A stretch of 64,000 bases of DNA from Streptomyces mangrovi (GCF_900114215.1 NZ_FOSG01000001.1:372001-436000); one strand, 5' to 3'. Counted from the stretch's first letter, positions 18,130-28,057 are shown. The notes: generated from the letters alone by a model not told the origin. Program-made: numbers and translations.

Positions 18130-19223
18130 CCGCGCCCGACGCCGTGGGCGAGACGCCCCGTGAGGCACCGGGCCGTGAGGCGCCCGTCAGACCCCCGGGG
18201 TACGGCCTGGTGCGCCGCGGGCGCGCCTCGTTCCTGCTCCACCGCCGCTCGGCGGCGGTGACGGCCGCCCTCGCCGCCGCGCTGGCCGCGGCCGTCGTCG
18301 CGTCGCTCTGCCTCGGCGAGACCGCCACCGCGCCCACCGAGGTGGTGCGGGTGCTGCTGGGGCTGCCGTCCCCGGAGGAGCTGGTCGTGGGCACGCTGCG
18401 GCTGCCGCGCGTGGTCCTCGGGCTGATGGTGGGCGCCGCGCTCGGGGTGGCGGGCGGGCTGATCCAGACCGTCGCCCGCAACCCCCTGGCCAGCCCGGAG
18501 ATCATCGGCGTCACCCACGGCGCCGCCGCCTTGACCGTCGGCGCGATGACCTTCGGCCTGACCTCGTACGCCCTGCTGCCCTACCTGTCGGTGGCGGGCG
18601 GGATGCTCGCCGCCGCGCTGGTCTACGTCTTCGCCTGGCGACGCGGCCTGAGCGCGGCCCGCTTCGTCCTGATCGGCCTGGGCTTCTCCGTGGCGCTGCG
18701 CTCGCTCACCCAGCTGTTCATGACCAAGGGCGACTTCCTCGCCGCCCAGCAGGCCCAGGTGTGGCTGACCGGCTCGCTCAACGGGCGCGGCTGGGAGCAG
18801 GCCGGGCCCCTGGGCTGGGCACTGCTGGCCGTGCTGCCCGCCGTGCTGTGGTGCGCCCGCGCCCAGCGGCAGGCGGCGCTGGACGACGACACCGCCACCG
18901 CCCTGGGGGTGCGGCTGGGCCGCGTCCGGCTGGGGCTGGCGGCCACCGGCGTCGTCCTGGCCTCGGTGGCCACCGGCGCGGCGGGGCCGGTGGACTTCGT
19001 GGCGCTGCTCTCCCCGCAGATCGCCCGCCGGCTGACGCGCACCGCGCAGATCCCGCTGCTCGCCACGGCCCTGCTGGGCGCCTTCGTCGTCACCCTCGGC
19101 GACCTGCTGGCCCGCAGGCTCCTGGCGCCGGTGGAGCTGCCGGTCGGAGTGCTCACGGCGGCGATCGGGGCGCCCTACCTCGTCTGGCTGATCGCCCGCG
19201 GCCGCACCGGAGGAAGACCATGA
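18126..19223 (+). CDS. ferric-siderophore ABC permease, FecCD family (second)
   Basis: A 365-residue FepG-like permease. After a charged N-terminal tail of about 40 residues come the same hallmarks as in the partner: [28 protein letters not shown] and [21 protein letters not shown]. The GTG start lies within the previous stop, and its own stop lies within the ATG of the ATPase gene, so the set is translated as a tightly coupled unit. It pairs with the first permease in the membrane. Confidence 0.9.
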   Translation: MTAPDAVGETPREAPGREAPVRPPGYGLVRRGRASFLLHRRSAAVTAALAAALAAAVVASLCLGETATAPTEVVRVLLGLPSPEELVVGTLRLPRVVLGLMVGAALGVAGGLIQTVARNPLASPEIIGVTHGAAALTVGAMTFGLTSYALLPYLSVAGGMLAAALVYVFAWRRGLSAARFVLIGLGFSVALRSLTQLFMTKGDFLAAQQAQVWLTGSLNGRGWEQAGPLGWALLAVLPAVLWCARAQRQAALDDDTATALGVRLGRVRLGLAATGVVLASVATGAAGPVDFVALLSPQIARRLTRTAQIPLLATALLGAFVVTLGDLLARRLLAPVELPVGVLTAAIGAPYLVWLIARGRTGGRP

Positions 19224-20134
19224 CGGACACCACCTCGCCCGGCGGGACCACGGCGGACGGCGGGCCGGACAGGACCGGCGCGCCCGACGCGCCCGCGAGC
19301 CGGCTGTCGGCCCGCGGCCTGACCCTCGCCTACGAGAGCCGCACGGTCGTCGACGGCCTCGACCTCGACGTGCCCGACGGCCGCGTCACCGTCGTCGTCG
19401 GGCCCAACGCGTGCGGCAAGTCCACCCTGCTGCGGGCGCTGGGCCGGCTGCTGCGGCCCCGGCGCGGCGCGGTGCTGCTGGACGGCCGGGAGCTGGACCG
19501 CGTACCCACCCGCGCGGTCGCCCGCTCCCTCGGGCTGCTCCCCCAGGCGCCGGTCGCGCCCGAGGCGATCACCGTCGGCAACCTCGTCGCCCGGGGCCGC
19601 CAGCCCCACCAGCGCTGGTGGCAGCAGTGGTCGGAGGCCGACGAGCGGGCCGTCACCGACGCCATGGACAGCACCGGCGTCACCGGGCTGGCCGACCGGG
19701 CCGTGGACGAGCTGTCGGGCGGACAGCGGCAGCGCGTGTGGATCGCCATGGCGCTCGCCCAGGAGACCGAGCTGCTGCTGCTCGACGAGCCGACCACGTA
19801 CCTCGACATCGCCCACCAGGTGGAGGTCCTCGACCTGGTGCGGCGGCTCAACCGGGAGCGGGGCCGCACGGTCGTGATGGTCCTGCACGACCTCAACCAG
19901 GCCGCCCGCTACGCCGACCACCTCGTCGCGATGCGCGAGGGCCGGATCGTCGCGCAGGGGCCACCGGGACGGGCCGTCACCGCCGACCTGGTCCGCGAGG
20001 TCTTCGGCCTGGAGGCCGTGGTGGTGCCCGACCCGGTGACGGGCGGTCCGCTCGTCGTCCCCGGCGCGCCTGCTTCCGCTTCTGCGGCCGCCCCCGCCAC
20101 CGTCCCCGTCAACATCCGAAAGGCGACACCATGA
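19220..20134 (+). CDS. ferric-siderophore ABC transporter ATP-binding protein
   Basis: 304 residues, FepC-like. Walker A is GPNACGKST, the signature is LSGGQRQR, Walker B is LLLLDEPTT, and the H-loop is [13 protein letters not shown]. The first 30 residues are a disordered Gly/Thr-rich tail, and the C-terminus carries an Ala-rich extension of about 25 residues. ATGA overlaps bind it to both neighbouring genes. It energises the FecCD channel. Confidence 0.92.
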   Translation: MTDTTSPGGTTADGGPDRTGAPDAPASRLSARGLTLAYESRTVVDGLDLDVPDGRVTVVVGPNACGKSTLLRALGRLLRPRRGAVLLDGRELDRVPTRAVARSLGLLPQAPVAPEAITVGNLVARGRQPHQRWWQQWSEADERAVTDAMDSTGVTGLADRAVDELSGGQRQRVWIAMALAQETELLLLDEPTTYLDIAHQVEVLDLVRRLNRERGRTVVMVLHDLNQAARYADHLVAMREGRIVAQGPPGRAVTADLVREVFGLEAVVVPDPVTGGPLVVPGAPASASAAAPATVPVNIRKATP

Positions 20135-21105
20135 CCCTCACCCGCCGCCGTACGTCCGCCGCCGGCGCCACCGCGCTGGCCTGTGTCCTCGCCCTGTCCG
20201 CCTGCGGCGGGGAGAGCGGCGCCGCCTCCGGGGAGACCCGGAAGGTGATGACCGCCCACGGGGAGGTCGAGGTCCCCGCCGAGCCCGAGCGCGTGGTCGT
20301 CCTCGACACCGCCGAGCTGGACTCGGCCATCACCCTGGGCGTCAAGCCCGTCGGCTCCACCCGCTCCGACGTGGCCTCCGGCTTCCTGAAGTACCTGCCC
20401 AAGGAGAAGGTCGAGGGCATCGAGAACGTCGGCAACATCGCCGCGCCCAACCTGGAGAAGATCGCGGCGCTCGAGCCGGACCTGATCCTGGGCAGCGACA
20501 TCCGCGACAAGGACCGCTACGACGAGCTGTCGAAGATCGCCCCGACCGTCTTCACCGAGACCACCGGCGCGCCCTGGAAGCAGAACTTCCTGGTCCACGC
20601 CAACGCCCTCAACCGGCAGGACGAGGCGGAGAAGGTCATCGACGCCTACGAGGCGAAGACGGCCGAGGTCACCGAGGCGCTCGGCGGCCCGGAGAAGGCC
20701 CGGAAGCTGACGGTGAGCGTCGTCCGCTTCGTCGAGGGCGCCGACACCCGCGTCTACGGCAGGCAGAACTACATCGGCTCCATCCTCGCCGACATCGGCG
20801 TGAGCCGCCCGGCCATCGCCGACAAGGCCCCTGACGGCTTCTCGGTCGACGTCAGCCCGGAGAAGGTCGACCAGGGCGACGCGGACGTCGTCCTCTACAC
20901 CTCCTACGGCGACCCGGCGAAGTCCGGCGAGGACAAGGCCGTCGGCGGCGCGCTGTGGAAGAGCATGGAGGCGGTGGAGAACGGCCGCGCCCACCGCGTG
21001 GACGACGAGACCTGGATCCAGGGCATCGGCTACACGGCCGCCGACACGATCCTGGAGGAGATGAAGGAGCTGCTGCCCAAGGGCTCCGGCACCTCCGAGG
21101 GCTGA
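20131..21105 (+). CDS. iron-siderophore substrate-binding lipoprotein
   Basis: 324 residues with a lipoprotein signal peptide (lipobox LSAC). A class III periplasmic-binding fold follows: [37 protein letters not shown], and an [15 protein letters not shown] segment in the second lobe. It captures the iron-siderophore outside the membrane and delivers it to the two permeases encoded upstream. No siderophore synthesis genes are adjacent, so the ligand may be a shared or foreign siderophore. Confidence 0.9.
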   Translation: MTLTRRRTSAAGATALACVLALSACGGESGAASGETRKVMTAHGEVEVPAEPERVVVLDTAELDSAITLGVKPVGSTRSDVASGFLKYLPKEKVEGIENVGNIAAPNLEKIAALEPDLILGSDIRDKDRYDELSKIAPTVFTETTGAPWKQNFLVHANALNRQDEAEKVIDAYEAKTAEVTEALGGPEKARKLTVSVVRFVEGADTRVYGRQNYIGSILADIGVSRPAIADKAPDGFSVDVSPEKVDQGDADVVLYTSYGDPAKSGEDKAVGGALWKSMEAVENGRAHRVDDETWIQGIGYTAADTILEEMKELLPKGSGTSEG

Positions 21106-21109
21106 CGCA

Positions 21110-21143
21110 CCCCCGGCCGGGCAGGCCCCGGCCCGGCCGGGGG
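21110..21143 (+). terminator. terminator of the siderophore uptake operon
   Basis: CCCCCGGCCGGG and its exact complement are separated by ten bases, five bases after the last stop codon. Confidence 0.7.
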
Positions 21144-21182
21144 ACGGACGGCCCCCGCATCCCGGGTTCCACGCCCGGGGTC

Positions 21183-21599
21183 TCAGACCGCTGTCGCCAG
21201 GTAGTGAATCCCGATGGCGCCGAAGACCAGGCCGACGCCGAAGGGCACCATGCAGAAGGCATAGAAGCCCTTGGGTGGCATCTCGCCGTTCACCACCGCC
21301 GTCGCCCTGCCTCGCGGGTCGTAGCGGACCTCGGCGGCCTCCCCAATGTGGACGGGTATGACCGGATGTGCGCCGGTCATCGCGAGCTGCCGCTCACCGT
21401 CCTCGTCCTCGTAGGCGATGACGCTGGACACCCAGCCGCCCGACGTCCAGCGCAGGTTGACGCACTCGCCCGCGGTGCGGACGCCGGTCCCCCCGTTGGC
21501 GAACCTGTCATTCCGCAGATGCGGCACCAGGAGTCTCGTCCCCAGGAGCCCGAGGCCGGCGCTCAGCACGGTGAAGAGAAGACCCAGGAACCCCTCCAA
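21183..21599 (-). CDS. DUF3592-like membrane protein
   Basis: 138 residues. A hydrophobic segment lies near each end (about 2-24 and 112-135). Between them is a beta-rich extracytoplasmic part (GECVNLRWTSGGWVSSVIAYEDEDGERQL...PVHIGEAAEVRYDPRGRATAV) typical of DUF3592 proteins. A TTG start at 21599 with GGGGAGA upstream is the best start. Function unknown. Confidence 0.7.
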   Translation of the reverse strand: MEGFLGLLFTVLSAGLGLLGTRLLVPHLRNDRFANGGTGVRTAGECVNLRWTSGGWVSSVIAYEDEDGERQLAMTGAHPVIPVHIGEAAEVRYDPRGRATAVVNGEMPPKGFYAFCMVPFGVGLVFGAIGIHYLATAV

Positions 21600-21621
21600 C
21601 GCTTCTCCCCGTCCTGTCGCC

Positions 21622-22665
21622 CTACGCTCTCGGCCGCCGGGCCCGCCACAGCAGGTAGAGGGCGCTGGCGACGGCCGCGGCGCGCAGCGCCCAGGGCCAG
21701 GAGGCGGTGACCGCCTCGCCCAGCGCGTCCTCGGCTATCGGCTCCCCCCAGCGGCCCTCGGTGCGGCCCCACAGCCACACCAGCCCGGCGGCGGCGACCG
21801 TACCGGGCACGACCGTCACCGCCCACTTGGCCTCCTGGCGGCTCAGCCGGGGCGACCACCAGGCGGCCAGCCAGCCCAGGCCCAGCGGGATCAGCGAGCC
21901 CATCACCGCGCCCGCCACCAGCAGGGCGGCGGCCGCCAGCTCCACGGCGCCGCCGACGCGCGGCACGCGGGCCGTACGCGGTGCGCCGCCCGCCACCTTC
22001 GCCGTGCGTGGGCGCAGCGGGCGCGGCAGGCGCGCCCACCGGTTCCGCCCGGGTGCGGCCGGGGTCTCGTCCGCCGCGTCGGCGTCGGCGGCCTGCGCGG
22101 CCTCCGCCCTCCGCCGCGCCTCCTCCTTCTCTTTCTCCGGGGCCGGCGGGGGCTCGAGCACCTCCGGCAGCTCGATCCCGCCGTCGAAGCCGCCGACCGG
22201 ACGCCGGCCACCCGGCGCGTACCGGGGGGCGCCCGGCCCCTCGCGCCACCAGTCGGGGTCGCTCTCCCGGGGGCCCAGCTCGTGGGCGGGCGCGAGATGG
22301 GGCGGCGAGGCGGCGGTCGACTGCTCCGGCGGTTTCGGCAGCGTGTCACCGCCGCGCGGCGCCGGCCCGCCCTCCGCCGGACGAGGCTCCACCGGCCCGT
22401 GCACCACCGGCCCGTGCACCCTGGGCTGCGGCACGGAGACGCCCGTGTCCGCGATCACGTCCTCCGGCCGCCCGATGCCGTCCAGGATCCGGCGCACCCC
22501 GGCCGCGGTGTGCGCGCCGCCCGCCTCGGCACGGCGCCGCTCGATGTCGGCGCGCACCCCGGCCACCAGACGCGCCCGCTCGGCGGCCGTCATGGCCGTG
22601 CCGTGCGCCAGATCTCCGATCCGGCTCAGATAGTCGAAGACCAGCTGTTCGCTCTCGATCCCCAC
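21622..22665 (-). CDS. membrane protein with N-terminal helical domain
   Basis: 347 residues. The first 75 residues (LVFDYLSRIGDLAHG...RARLVAGVRADIERRRAEAGG...VRRILDGIGRPEDVIAD) resemble the small helical HAAS-type domains found on actinobacterial membrane proteins. A long Pro/Glu-rich linker follows. Four or so membrane helices occupy the last 130 residues. A GTG start at 22665 is assumed. Such proteins often accompany PadR-type regulators, but none is adjacent here. Function unknown. Confidence 0.7.
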   Translation of the reverse strand: MGIESEQLVFDYLSRIGDLAHGTAMTAAERARLVAGVRADIERRRAEAGGAHTAAGVRRILDGIGRPEDVIADTGVSVPQPRVHGPVVHGPVEPRPAEGGPAPRGGDTLPKPPEQSTAASPPHLAPAHELGPRESDPDWWREGPGAPRYAPGGRRPVGGFDGGIELPEVLEPPPAPEKEKEEARRRAEAAQAADADAADETPAAPGRNRWARLPRPLRPRTAKVAGGAPRTARVPRVGGAVELAAAALLVAGAVMGSLIPLGLGWLAAWWSPRLSRQEAKWAVTVVPGTVAAAGLVWLWGRTEGRWGEPIAEDALGEAVTASWPWALRAAAVASALYLLWRARRPRA

Positions 22666-22772
22666 CCGACACCTCAGCGGCTACTGGTCCCTGGCATCCG
22701 TACGCCACGACCGTACCCGCACCGTCCGCGCGCGGAACCGGTTGTCCACAGGCTGCCGGTACCGTTGTACGG

Positions 22773-25250
22773 ATGACGACAGAGCCCGAAGCGCGGCGCC
22801 GAGCGGCTCCCCGCACGCTCGCCGACGAGCTGCGCTCCCGCCCCGACGACGAGCTCGCCGCCCTGCTGCGGGCGCGCCCGGACCTGCTCTCGCCCGTCCC
22901 CGGCGACCTCTCCCAGCTCGCCACCCGCGCGGGCGCCCGCACCTCTGTACTGCGGGCGCTGGAGCGGCTGGACCGCTTCGCCCTCCAGGTCGCCGAGGCG
23001 CTGGCCGTGGCGCCCGACCCCTGCCCGTACGGGGAGCTGGCCGCCCTGCTGCCCGGCGGGGAGGACCAACTGCCGCGCGCGCTGGGCCTGCTGCGCGAGC
23101 GGGCGATCGTCTGGGGCGGCGACGACCGGCTGCGCCTGGTGCGCACCGCCCGCGAGCTGCTCGCCCCGTCCGCGTCACGCCCTTCCCCCACCGGTCTGGG
23201 CCCGTCCCTGGCCGAGGCCACCGCGGGGATGTCGCCCGGCCGCCTCCAGGAGATCCTGACCGCCGCCGGGCTGCCCACCACCCACGACCCGGTGAGCGCG
23301 CTGGAGTCCCTGACCTCGCTCTTCGGCGACCGGGAGCGGATGGACGCCCTGCTGGGGCAGGCGCCCGAGGAGGCACGGGTCATGCTCGCCAAGCTGGTGT
23401 GGGGCCCGCCCTACGGCGAGGTCTCCGAGGTCCCCTCCCAGCCGGTGCGCTGGCTGCTGGACCGCGCCCTGCTGCTGCCGGCCGCGCCCCGCACGGTCGT
23501 ACTGCCCCGGGAGGCGGCCCTGCACCTGCGCGGCGGCCGCGCCCACCGCTGCCTGGAGCCACTGCCGCCGCCCGTCGGGCCCGGCCGCGCCCGCACACCG
23601 GCGGTGGCGGACTCCGCCGGGGCGAGTCAGGCGCTGGCTGCACTGGCGGCCGTCGAGGAGCTGCTGGAGCTGTGGAGCACGGAGGCCGGCGCGCCGCCGG
23701 TGCTGCGCGCGGGCGGCCTGGGCGTACGGGACCTCAAGCGCACCGCCGTCGCGCTCGACGTGTCCGAGCCGGTCGCCGCCTTCTGGATCGAACTGGCCTA
23801 CGCCGCCGGGCTGCTGGCCTCCGACGGCGAGGAGGGCGAGCGGTACGCGCCCACCCCCGCCTACGACGCGTGGCTGGAGGAGCCGCCCGAGCGACGCTGG
23901 ACGCACCTGGCCCGCGCCTGGCTGGCGGCCACCCGGCTGGCCGGGCTGGTCGGCGGGCGCGACGCCCGCAGCCGGACGCTCGGCGCGCTCGGCCCCGGTC
24001 TGGACCGCGGTCCCGCGCCCGAGCTGCGCCGCCACACCTTGGGCCTGCTGGCCGCCGAGCCGGCGGGGACGGCTCCGGAGGCCGACGCGGTGGCCGCCCG
24101 GCTGGACTGGGAGTGCCCGCTGCGCGGCGGCGCGGAGCTGCGCGGCCGGATCGTGCGGTGGACGCTGACGGAGGCGGAGCTGCTGGGCGTGACCGGGCGC
24201 GGCGCACTCACCTCGTACGCGCGCCCCCTGCTGGACGAGCACGCCGCCGACGCGGGCGGAACCGACGCGGACACGGCGGGACCGGAACCCGGAACGGCCG
24301 GCCCGGAGGCCGCCGCATCCCTCCTGGCCCCGCTCCTGCCCGAGCCGCTGGACCACGTCCTGCTCCAGGCCGACCTGACGGCCGTGGCGCCGGGGCCGCT
24401 GCGCCGCCATCTGGCCGAGACGCTGAACACCCTGGCCGACGTGGAGTCCAAGGGCGGCGCGACGGTCTACCGCTTCACCCCCGGGTCGGTGCGCCGCGCC
24501 CTCGACGCGGGCCACGGCGCCGACGACCTGCACTCCTTCCTGGCCGCCCACTCCCGCACGCCCGTCCCGCAGCCGCTGGCGTACCTGATCGACGACGTGG
24601 CGCGGCGGCACGGCCGGCTGCGGGTGGGCGCGGCCGGCTCCTACGTCCGCTGCGACGACGACACGCTGCTCGCCGAGATCGCCGCCGACCGCCGCGCCGC
24701 CTCCCTGGGGCTGCGGCTGCTGGCGCCGACGGTGCTGGCCGCCCAGGCGGACCCGGCCACCCTGCTGGAGCGGCTGCGCGCCCTGGGATACGCGCCGGCC
24801 GCCGAGTCCGCCGGGGGCGATGTGGTGGTCCACCGCGCCGACGCCCTGCGCACCCCGCCGCGCACCGCGCCCGAGCCGGTGCCGGACGGCCCGCCCGCCC
24901 CCGGCGCCCCGCTGCTGGCCGCGGCCGTACGCGCCATCCGTTCGGGTGACGTGGCGGCCGGCGGCGCCCCGCCCCGGCCCCGTCGCCCCGTCCCGGCCGC
25001 TCCCGGCGGCCCGCCGCCGCGCACGCCCGCGGCCGACACCCTGGCCGTCCTGCGCGCCGCCGCCCGGCGCGGGACGGCGGTGCGGATCGGCCACGTGGAC
25101 GCCGACGGCACCGCCGGTGAGCGCGTCGTCGAGCCCGTCCGCGTCGAGGGCGGCTTCGTCACGGCGTACGACCACACCGCCGAGGAGGTCCGCACCTACC
25201 CGCTGCACCGCATCACGGGCGCGGCGGCCCTGACGGACACCGACGACTGA
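22773..25250 (+). CDS. XPB/Ssl2-helicase-associated domain protein
   Basis: An 825-residue actinobacterial protein usually encoded beside an XPB helicase. It begins TLADELRSRPDDELAALLRARPDL and contains several winged-helix-like repeats. Its later part (LLPEPLDHVLLQADLTAVAPGPL...VESKGGATVYRFTPGSVRRALDAGH...LAYLIDDVARRHGRLRVGAAGSYVRCDD) resembles the N-terminal damage-recognition-like domain of bacterial XPB. A C-terminal segment looks WYL-like (AVRIGHVDADGTAGERVVEPVRVEGGFVTAYDH). It lacks Walker motifs and is not itself a helicase. A role with XPB in DNA repair is inferred. The ATG at 22773 lies eight bases after TACCGT, compatible with leaderless expression. Confidence 0.75.
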   Translation: MTTEPEARRRAAPRTLADELRSRPDDELAALLRARPDLLSPVPGDLSQLATRAGARTSVLRALERLDRFALQVAEALAVAPDPCPYGELAALLPGGEDQLPRALGLLRERAIVWGGDDRLRLVRTARELLAPSASRPSPTGLGPSLAEATAGMSPGRLQEILTAAGLPTTHDPVSALESLTSLFGDRERMDALLGQAPEEARVMLAKLVWGPPYGEVSEVPSQPVRWLLDRALLLPAAPRTVVLPREAALHLRGGRAHRCLEPLPPPVGPGRARTPAVADSAGASQALAALAAVEELLELWSTEAGAPPVLRAGGLGVRDLKRTAVALDVSEPVAAFWIELAYAAGLLASDGEEGERYAPTPAYDAWLEEPPERRWTHLARAWLAATRLAGLVGGRDARSRTLGALGPGLDRGPAPELRRHTLGLLAAEPAGTAPEADAVAARLDWECPLRGGAELRGRIVRWTLTEAELLGVTGRGALTSYARPLLDEHAADAGGTDADTAGPEPGTAGPEAAASLLAPLLPEPLDHVLLQADLTAVAPGPLRRHLAETLNTLADVESKGGATVYRFTPGSVRRALDAGHGADDLHSFLAAHSRTPVPQPLAYLIDDVARRHGRLRVGAAGSYVRCDDDTLLAEIAADRRAASLGLRLLAPTVLAAQADPATLLERLRALGYAPAAESAGGDVVVHRADALRTPPRTAPEPVPDGPPAPGAPLLAAAVRAIRSGDVAAGGAPPRPRRPVPAAPGGPPPRTPAADTLAVLRAAARRGTAVRIGHVDADGTAGERVVEPVRVEGGFVTAYDHTAEEVRTYPLHRITGAAALTDTDD

Positions 25251-25256
25251 ACCCGG

Positions 25257-25282
25257 CCCGTGCACCCGTACGGGTGCACGGG
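25257..25282 (+). terminator. 26-bp perfect palindrome, terminator
   Basis: CCCGTGCACCCGT and its exact complement abut without a loop seven bases after the stop. A second perfect 12-bp palindrome, AGTGAATTCACT, follows at once (25283-25294) and may belong to the next operon's control region. Confidence 0.6.
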
Positions 25283-25302
25283 AGTGAATTCACTGGATCC
25301 CC

Positions 25303-25332
25303 CATGACTTCTGAAGTACCTTCCAAGTCATG
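25303..25332 (+). promoter_or_regulatory. inverted repeat spanning the start of the antitoxin-like gene
   Basis: CATGACTT-N14-AAGTCATG has eight-base perfect arms. The right arm contains the ATG at 25330, and the spacer begins inside a smaller ACTTC-T-GAAGT palindrome. It is likely the autoregulatory operator of the pair that follows. Confidence 0.5.
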
Positions 25333-25821
25333 ACCGCAACCCCCGTCGAAGCCAACTTCTCCGAGCTGATCCAGAAGCCCAAGGACACCGTCGCCCGCAT
25401 GCAGACCGACATACGCAAGGGCATCCGGCTGCACCGGCGGGACGACGAGGACCTCTACCTGACCACTGCCGCCAAGGCCGACGAGGCCGTGCAGGTGGTG
25501 GACTCCACGACCCGCATGTTCGTCGCGCTGATGAAGGAGGAACCGCACGCGGTCGACCTGCTCACCAGAGCCTTCCCCGAGGCGTTCCCCTGGGTCCGGT
25601 TCCTGCCGGAGGGCTCCGTCCGGCAGTTCCTGATCGAGTTCGTCGAGACGGCCCGGGCCAGCACCGATCTGGGGACGGTGGGACCGATCGCCCAGGTGAT
25701 AACGGAGTGGAAGCACACCGCCGAGGTGTATGCCGACCCTGAACTGCACAAGGCTCTGACCACCGACCACGGCGACGAGGACTTCGGTCCCGTCGGCGCA
25801 CCGGAGGCGGCGGACACGTGA
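25330..25821 (+). CDS. putative Phd/prevent-host-death-type antitoxin
   Basis: 163 residues. The N-terminal part (TPVEANFSELIQKPKDTVARMQ...IRLHRRDDEDLYLTTAAKAD) resembles the Phd/YefM DNA-binding antitoxin fold. The C-terminal part (MFVALMKEEPHAVDLLTRAFPEAFPWVRFLPEGSVRQFLIEFVETARASTDL) would be the toxin-neutralising region. No ribosome site is visible and the ATG lies inside a palindrome. GTGA coupling to the downstream RelE-like gene supports an antitoxin role. The assignment rests on context and weak similarity. Confidence 0.6.
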   Translation: MTATPVEANFSELIQKPKDTVARMQTDIRKGIRLHRRDDEDLYLTTAAKADEAVQVVDSTTRMFVALMKEEPHAVDLLTRAFPEAFPWVRFLPEGSVRQFLIEFVETARASTDLGTVGPIAQVITEWKHTAEVYADPELHKALTTDHGDEDFGPVGAPEAADT

Positions 25822-26171
25822 GCCTGGGCAAGGGGGATCCGGTACCGCCTCCTCCCGGCAAGGGGGAGTTCCACATCAGGTTCGGCAACCGGGAAGCCGC
25901 TGTGGGTTGGCGGGAGCTGTGCAAGAAAGCACCGGGCAACACGCTCGTCGCGTGGCAGGCGATGCGCACCGGTCCAGCTCCGGTGCCGCCTACACAGCGG
26001 CACCATCGTCTGAAAGGCGATCTGGCCAACGGCACCCGGAACGGCAAGGCCCTGCCGCAGTGGCAGATCGAGGTTACGGGCGGCGGGCGGCTCTGGTATC
26101 TGTTCGACGAAGGCGAGCAGACGTGCTGGCTGGTCCTGGCCAGAACGGGCCACCCACGCCAGACCGATTGA
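25818..26171 (+). CDS. putative RelE/HigB-like toxin
   Basis: 117 residues. The C-terminal two-thirds (HHRLKGDLANG...LPQWQIEVTGGGRLWYLFDEGEQTCWLVLARTGHPRQTD) have the beta-strand pattern of RelE/HigB-type mRNA interferases. The GTG start overlaps the previous stop. The pair sits between two genes that are normally neighbours (the XPB-associated gene and xpb), so it looks inserted. Confidence 0.6.
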   Translation: MSLGKGDPVPPPPGKGEFHIRFGNREAAVGWRELCKKAPGNTLVAWQAMRTGPAPVPPTQRHHRLKGDLANGTRNGKALPQWQIEVTGGGRLWYLFDEGEQTCWLVLARTGHPRQTD

Positions 26172-26392
26172 CCAAGTGCCCTTGGGAGGTCGTGACCGCG
26201 CGCTCTTTCTTCCTGCCTCTCATGACATGGGCAGCGGCCCGCACCCTTGGGTTCGCACCGTCCGGTCGGCTGACGGCCGCCGCGGGGCAGCCGTCTGTCG
26301 GCCGGATGGGGCACACTGGACGGTCGGCCCGTGCGCCGGGTGTGCGCCGACCGCGCGCCGACCGAGCAGCCGAAGGCAGGAGGAGCCCCACC

Positions 26393-28057
26393 GTGACCGG
26401 ACCGCTCATCGTCCAGAGCGACAAGACCCTGCTGCTGGAGGTCGACCACGAGCAGGCCGACGACTGCCGCCGCGCCATCGCGCCCTTCGCCGAACTGGAG
26501 CGGGCCCCCGAGCACATCCACACCTACCGGCTCACCCCGCTGGGCCTGTGGAACGCCCGCGCCGCCGGGCACGACGCCGAGCAGGTCGTCGACGCCCTGG
26601 TCACCCACTCCCGCTACCCGGTGCCGCACGCGCTGCTGGTGGACGTGGCCGAGACGATGGACCGCTACGGCCGGCTGCGGCTGCTCAAGCACCCCACCCA
26701 CGGGCTGGTCCTGGAGTCCTCCGACCGGCCGGTGCTGGAGGAGATCCTGCGTTCCAAGCGGATCCAGCCGCTGGTCGGCACCCGTATCGACCCCGACACC
26801 GTCGCCGTCCACCCCTCCGAGCGCGGCCAGATCAAGCAGGCGCTGCTCAAGCTCGGCTGGCCCGCCGAGGACCTGGCCGGCTATGTGGACGGCGAGGCGC
26901 ACCCGATCGAGCTGGTCGAGGACGGCTGGGCGCTGCGCCCCTACCAGAGGCAGGCCGTGGAGAACTTCTGGCACGGCGGCTCCGGCGTCGTCGTGCTGCC
27001 CTGCGGCGCGGGCAAGACGCTGGTGGGTGCGGGCGCGATGGCCACGGCGAAGGCCACCACGCTGATCCTGGTGACCAACACCGTCTCCGCCCGGCAGTGG
27101 AAGAGCGAGCTGGTGCGGCGCACCTCGCTGACGGAGAGCGAGGTCGGCGAGTACAGCGGCGCGAAGAAGGAGATCCGCCCCGTCACCATCGCCACGTACC
27201 AGGTGCTGACGACCAAGCGGAAGGGCGTCTACCCGCACCTGGAGCTGTTCGACTCCCGCGACTGGGGCCTGATCGTCTACGACGAGGTCCACCTGCTGCC
27301 GGCGCCGGTGTTCAAGTTCACCGCCGACCTCCAGGCCCGCCGCCGCATCGGCCTGACGGCCACGCTGGTGCGCGAGGACGGCCGCGAGTCCGACGTCTTC
27401 TCCCTCATCGGCCCCAAGCGCTTCGACGCCCCCTGGAAGGAGATCGAGGCGCAGGGCTACATCGCCCCGGCCGACTGCGTGGAGGTCCGTGTGGACCTCA
27501 CCGAGTCCGAGCGGCTGGCGTACGCGACGGCCGAGTCGGACGAGAAGTACCGCTTCTGCTCCACCACGGCCTCCAAGCAGCGCGTCACCGAGGCGCTGGT
27601 GCGACGCCACGCCGGGCAGCAGACGCTCGTCATCGGCCAGTACATCGACCAGCTCGACGAACTGGGCGAGCACCTGGACGCGCCCGTGATCAAGGGCGAC
27701 ACCGGCAACGCGCAGCGCGAGAAGCTGTTCGACGCCTTCCGCTCGGGCGAGCTGTCGGTGCTGGTGGTCTCCAAGGTCGCCAACTTCTCCATCGACCTGC
27801 CCGAGGCCACCGTCGCCATCCAGGTGTCGGGCACCTTCGGCTCCCGCCAGGAGGAGGCCCAGCGCCTGGGCCGTGTGCTGCGCCCGAAGGCAGACGGCCA
27901 CGAGGCCCGCTTCTACTCGGTCGTCGCCCGCGACACCGTCGACCAGGACTTCGCGGCCCACCGCCAGCGCTTCCTGGCCGAGCAGGGCTACGCCTACCGC
28001 ATCGTGGACGCCTCCGAGCTGCTGGCGGGCGACGAGGAGCCCGACGAGGTCGGGTAG
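26393..28057 (+). CDS. XPB-type superfamily 2 DNA helicase
   Basis: 554 residues. An N-terminal XPB-like domain (1-175) precedes motif Ia/I with Walker A PCGAGKT (203-209). The DEVH box (YDEVHLLP) lies near residue 296, motif III is LTATL, and the C-terminal helicase lobe carries SKVANFSIDLPEA and QRLGRVLRP (motif VI). It should be a 3'-5' translocating DNA helicase acting in repair, as in archaeal and mycobacterial XPB. The GTG at 26393 has GGAGGAG upstream. The related accessory gene lies upstream beyond the toxin-antitoxin-like pair. Confidence 0.9.
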   Translation: MTGPLIVQSDKTLLLEVDHEQADDCRRAIAPFAELERAPEHIHTYRLTPLGLWNARAAGHDAEQVVDALVTHSRYPVPHALLVDVAETMDRYGRLRLLKHPTHGLVLESSDRPVLEEILRSKRIQPLVGTRIDPDTVAVHPSERGQIKQALLKLGWPAEDLAGYVDGEAHPIELVEDGWALRPYQRQAVENFWHGGSGVVVLPCGAGKTLVGAGAMATAKATTLILVTNTVSARQWKSELVRRTSLTESEVGEYSGAKKEIRPVTIATYQVLTTKRKGVYPHLELFDSRDWGLIVYDEVHLLPAPVFKFTADLQARRRIGLTATLVREDGRESDVFSLIGPKRFDAPWKEIEAQGYIAPADCVEVRVDLTESERLAYATAESDEKYRFCSTTASKQRVTEALVRRHAGQQTLVIGQYIDQLDELGEHLDAPVIKGDTGNAQREKLFDAFRSGELSVLVVSKVANFSIDLPEATVAIQVSGTFGSRQEEAQRLGRVLRPKADGHEARFYSVVARDTVDQDFAAHRQRFLAEQGYAYRIVDASELLAGDEEPDEVG

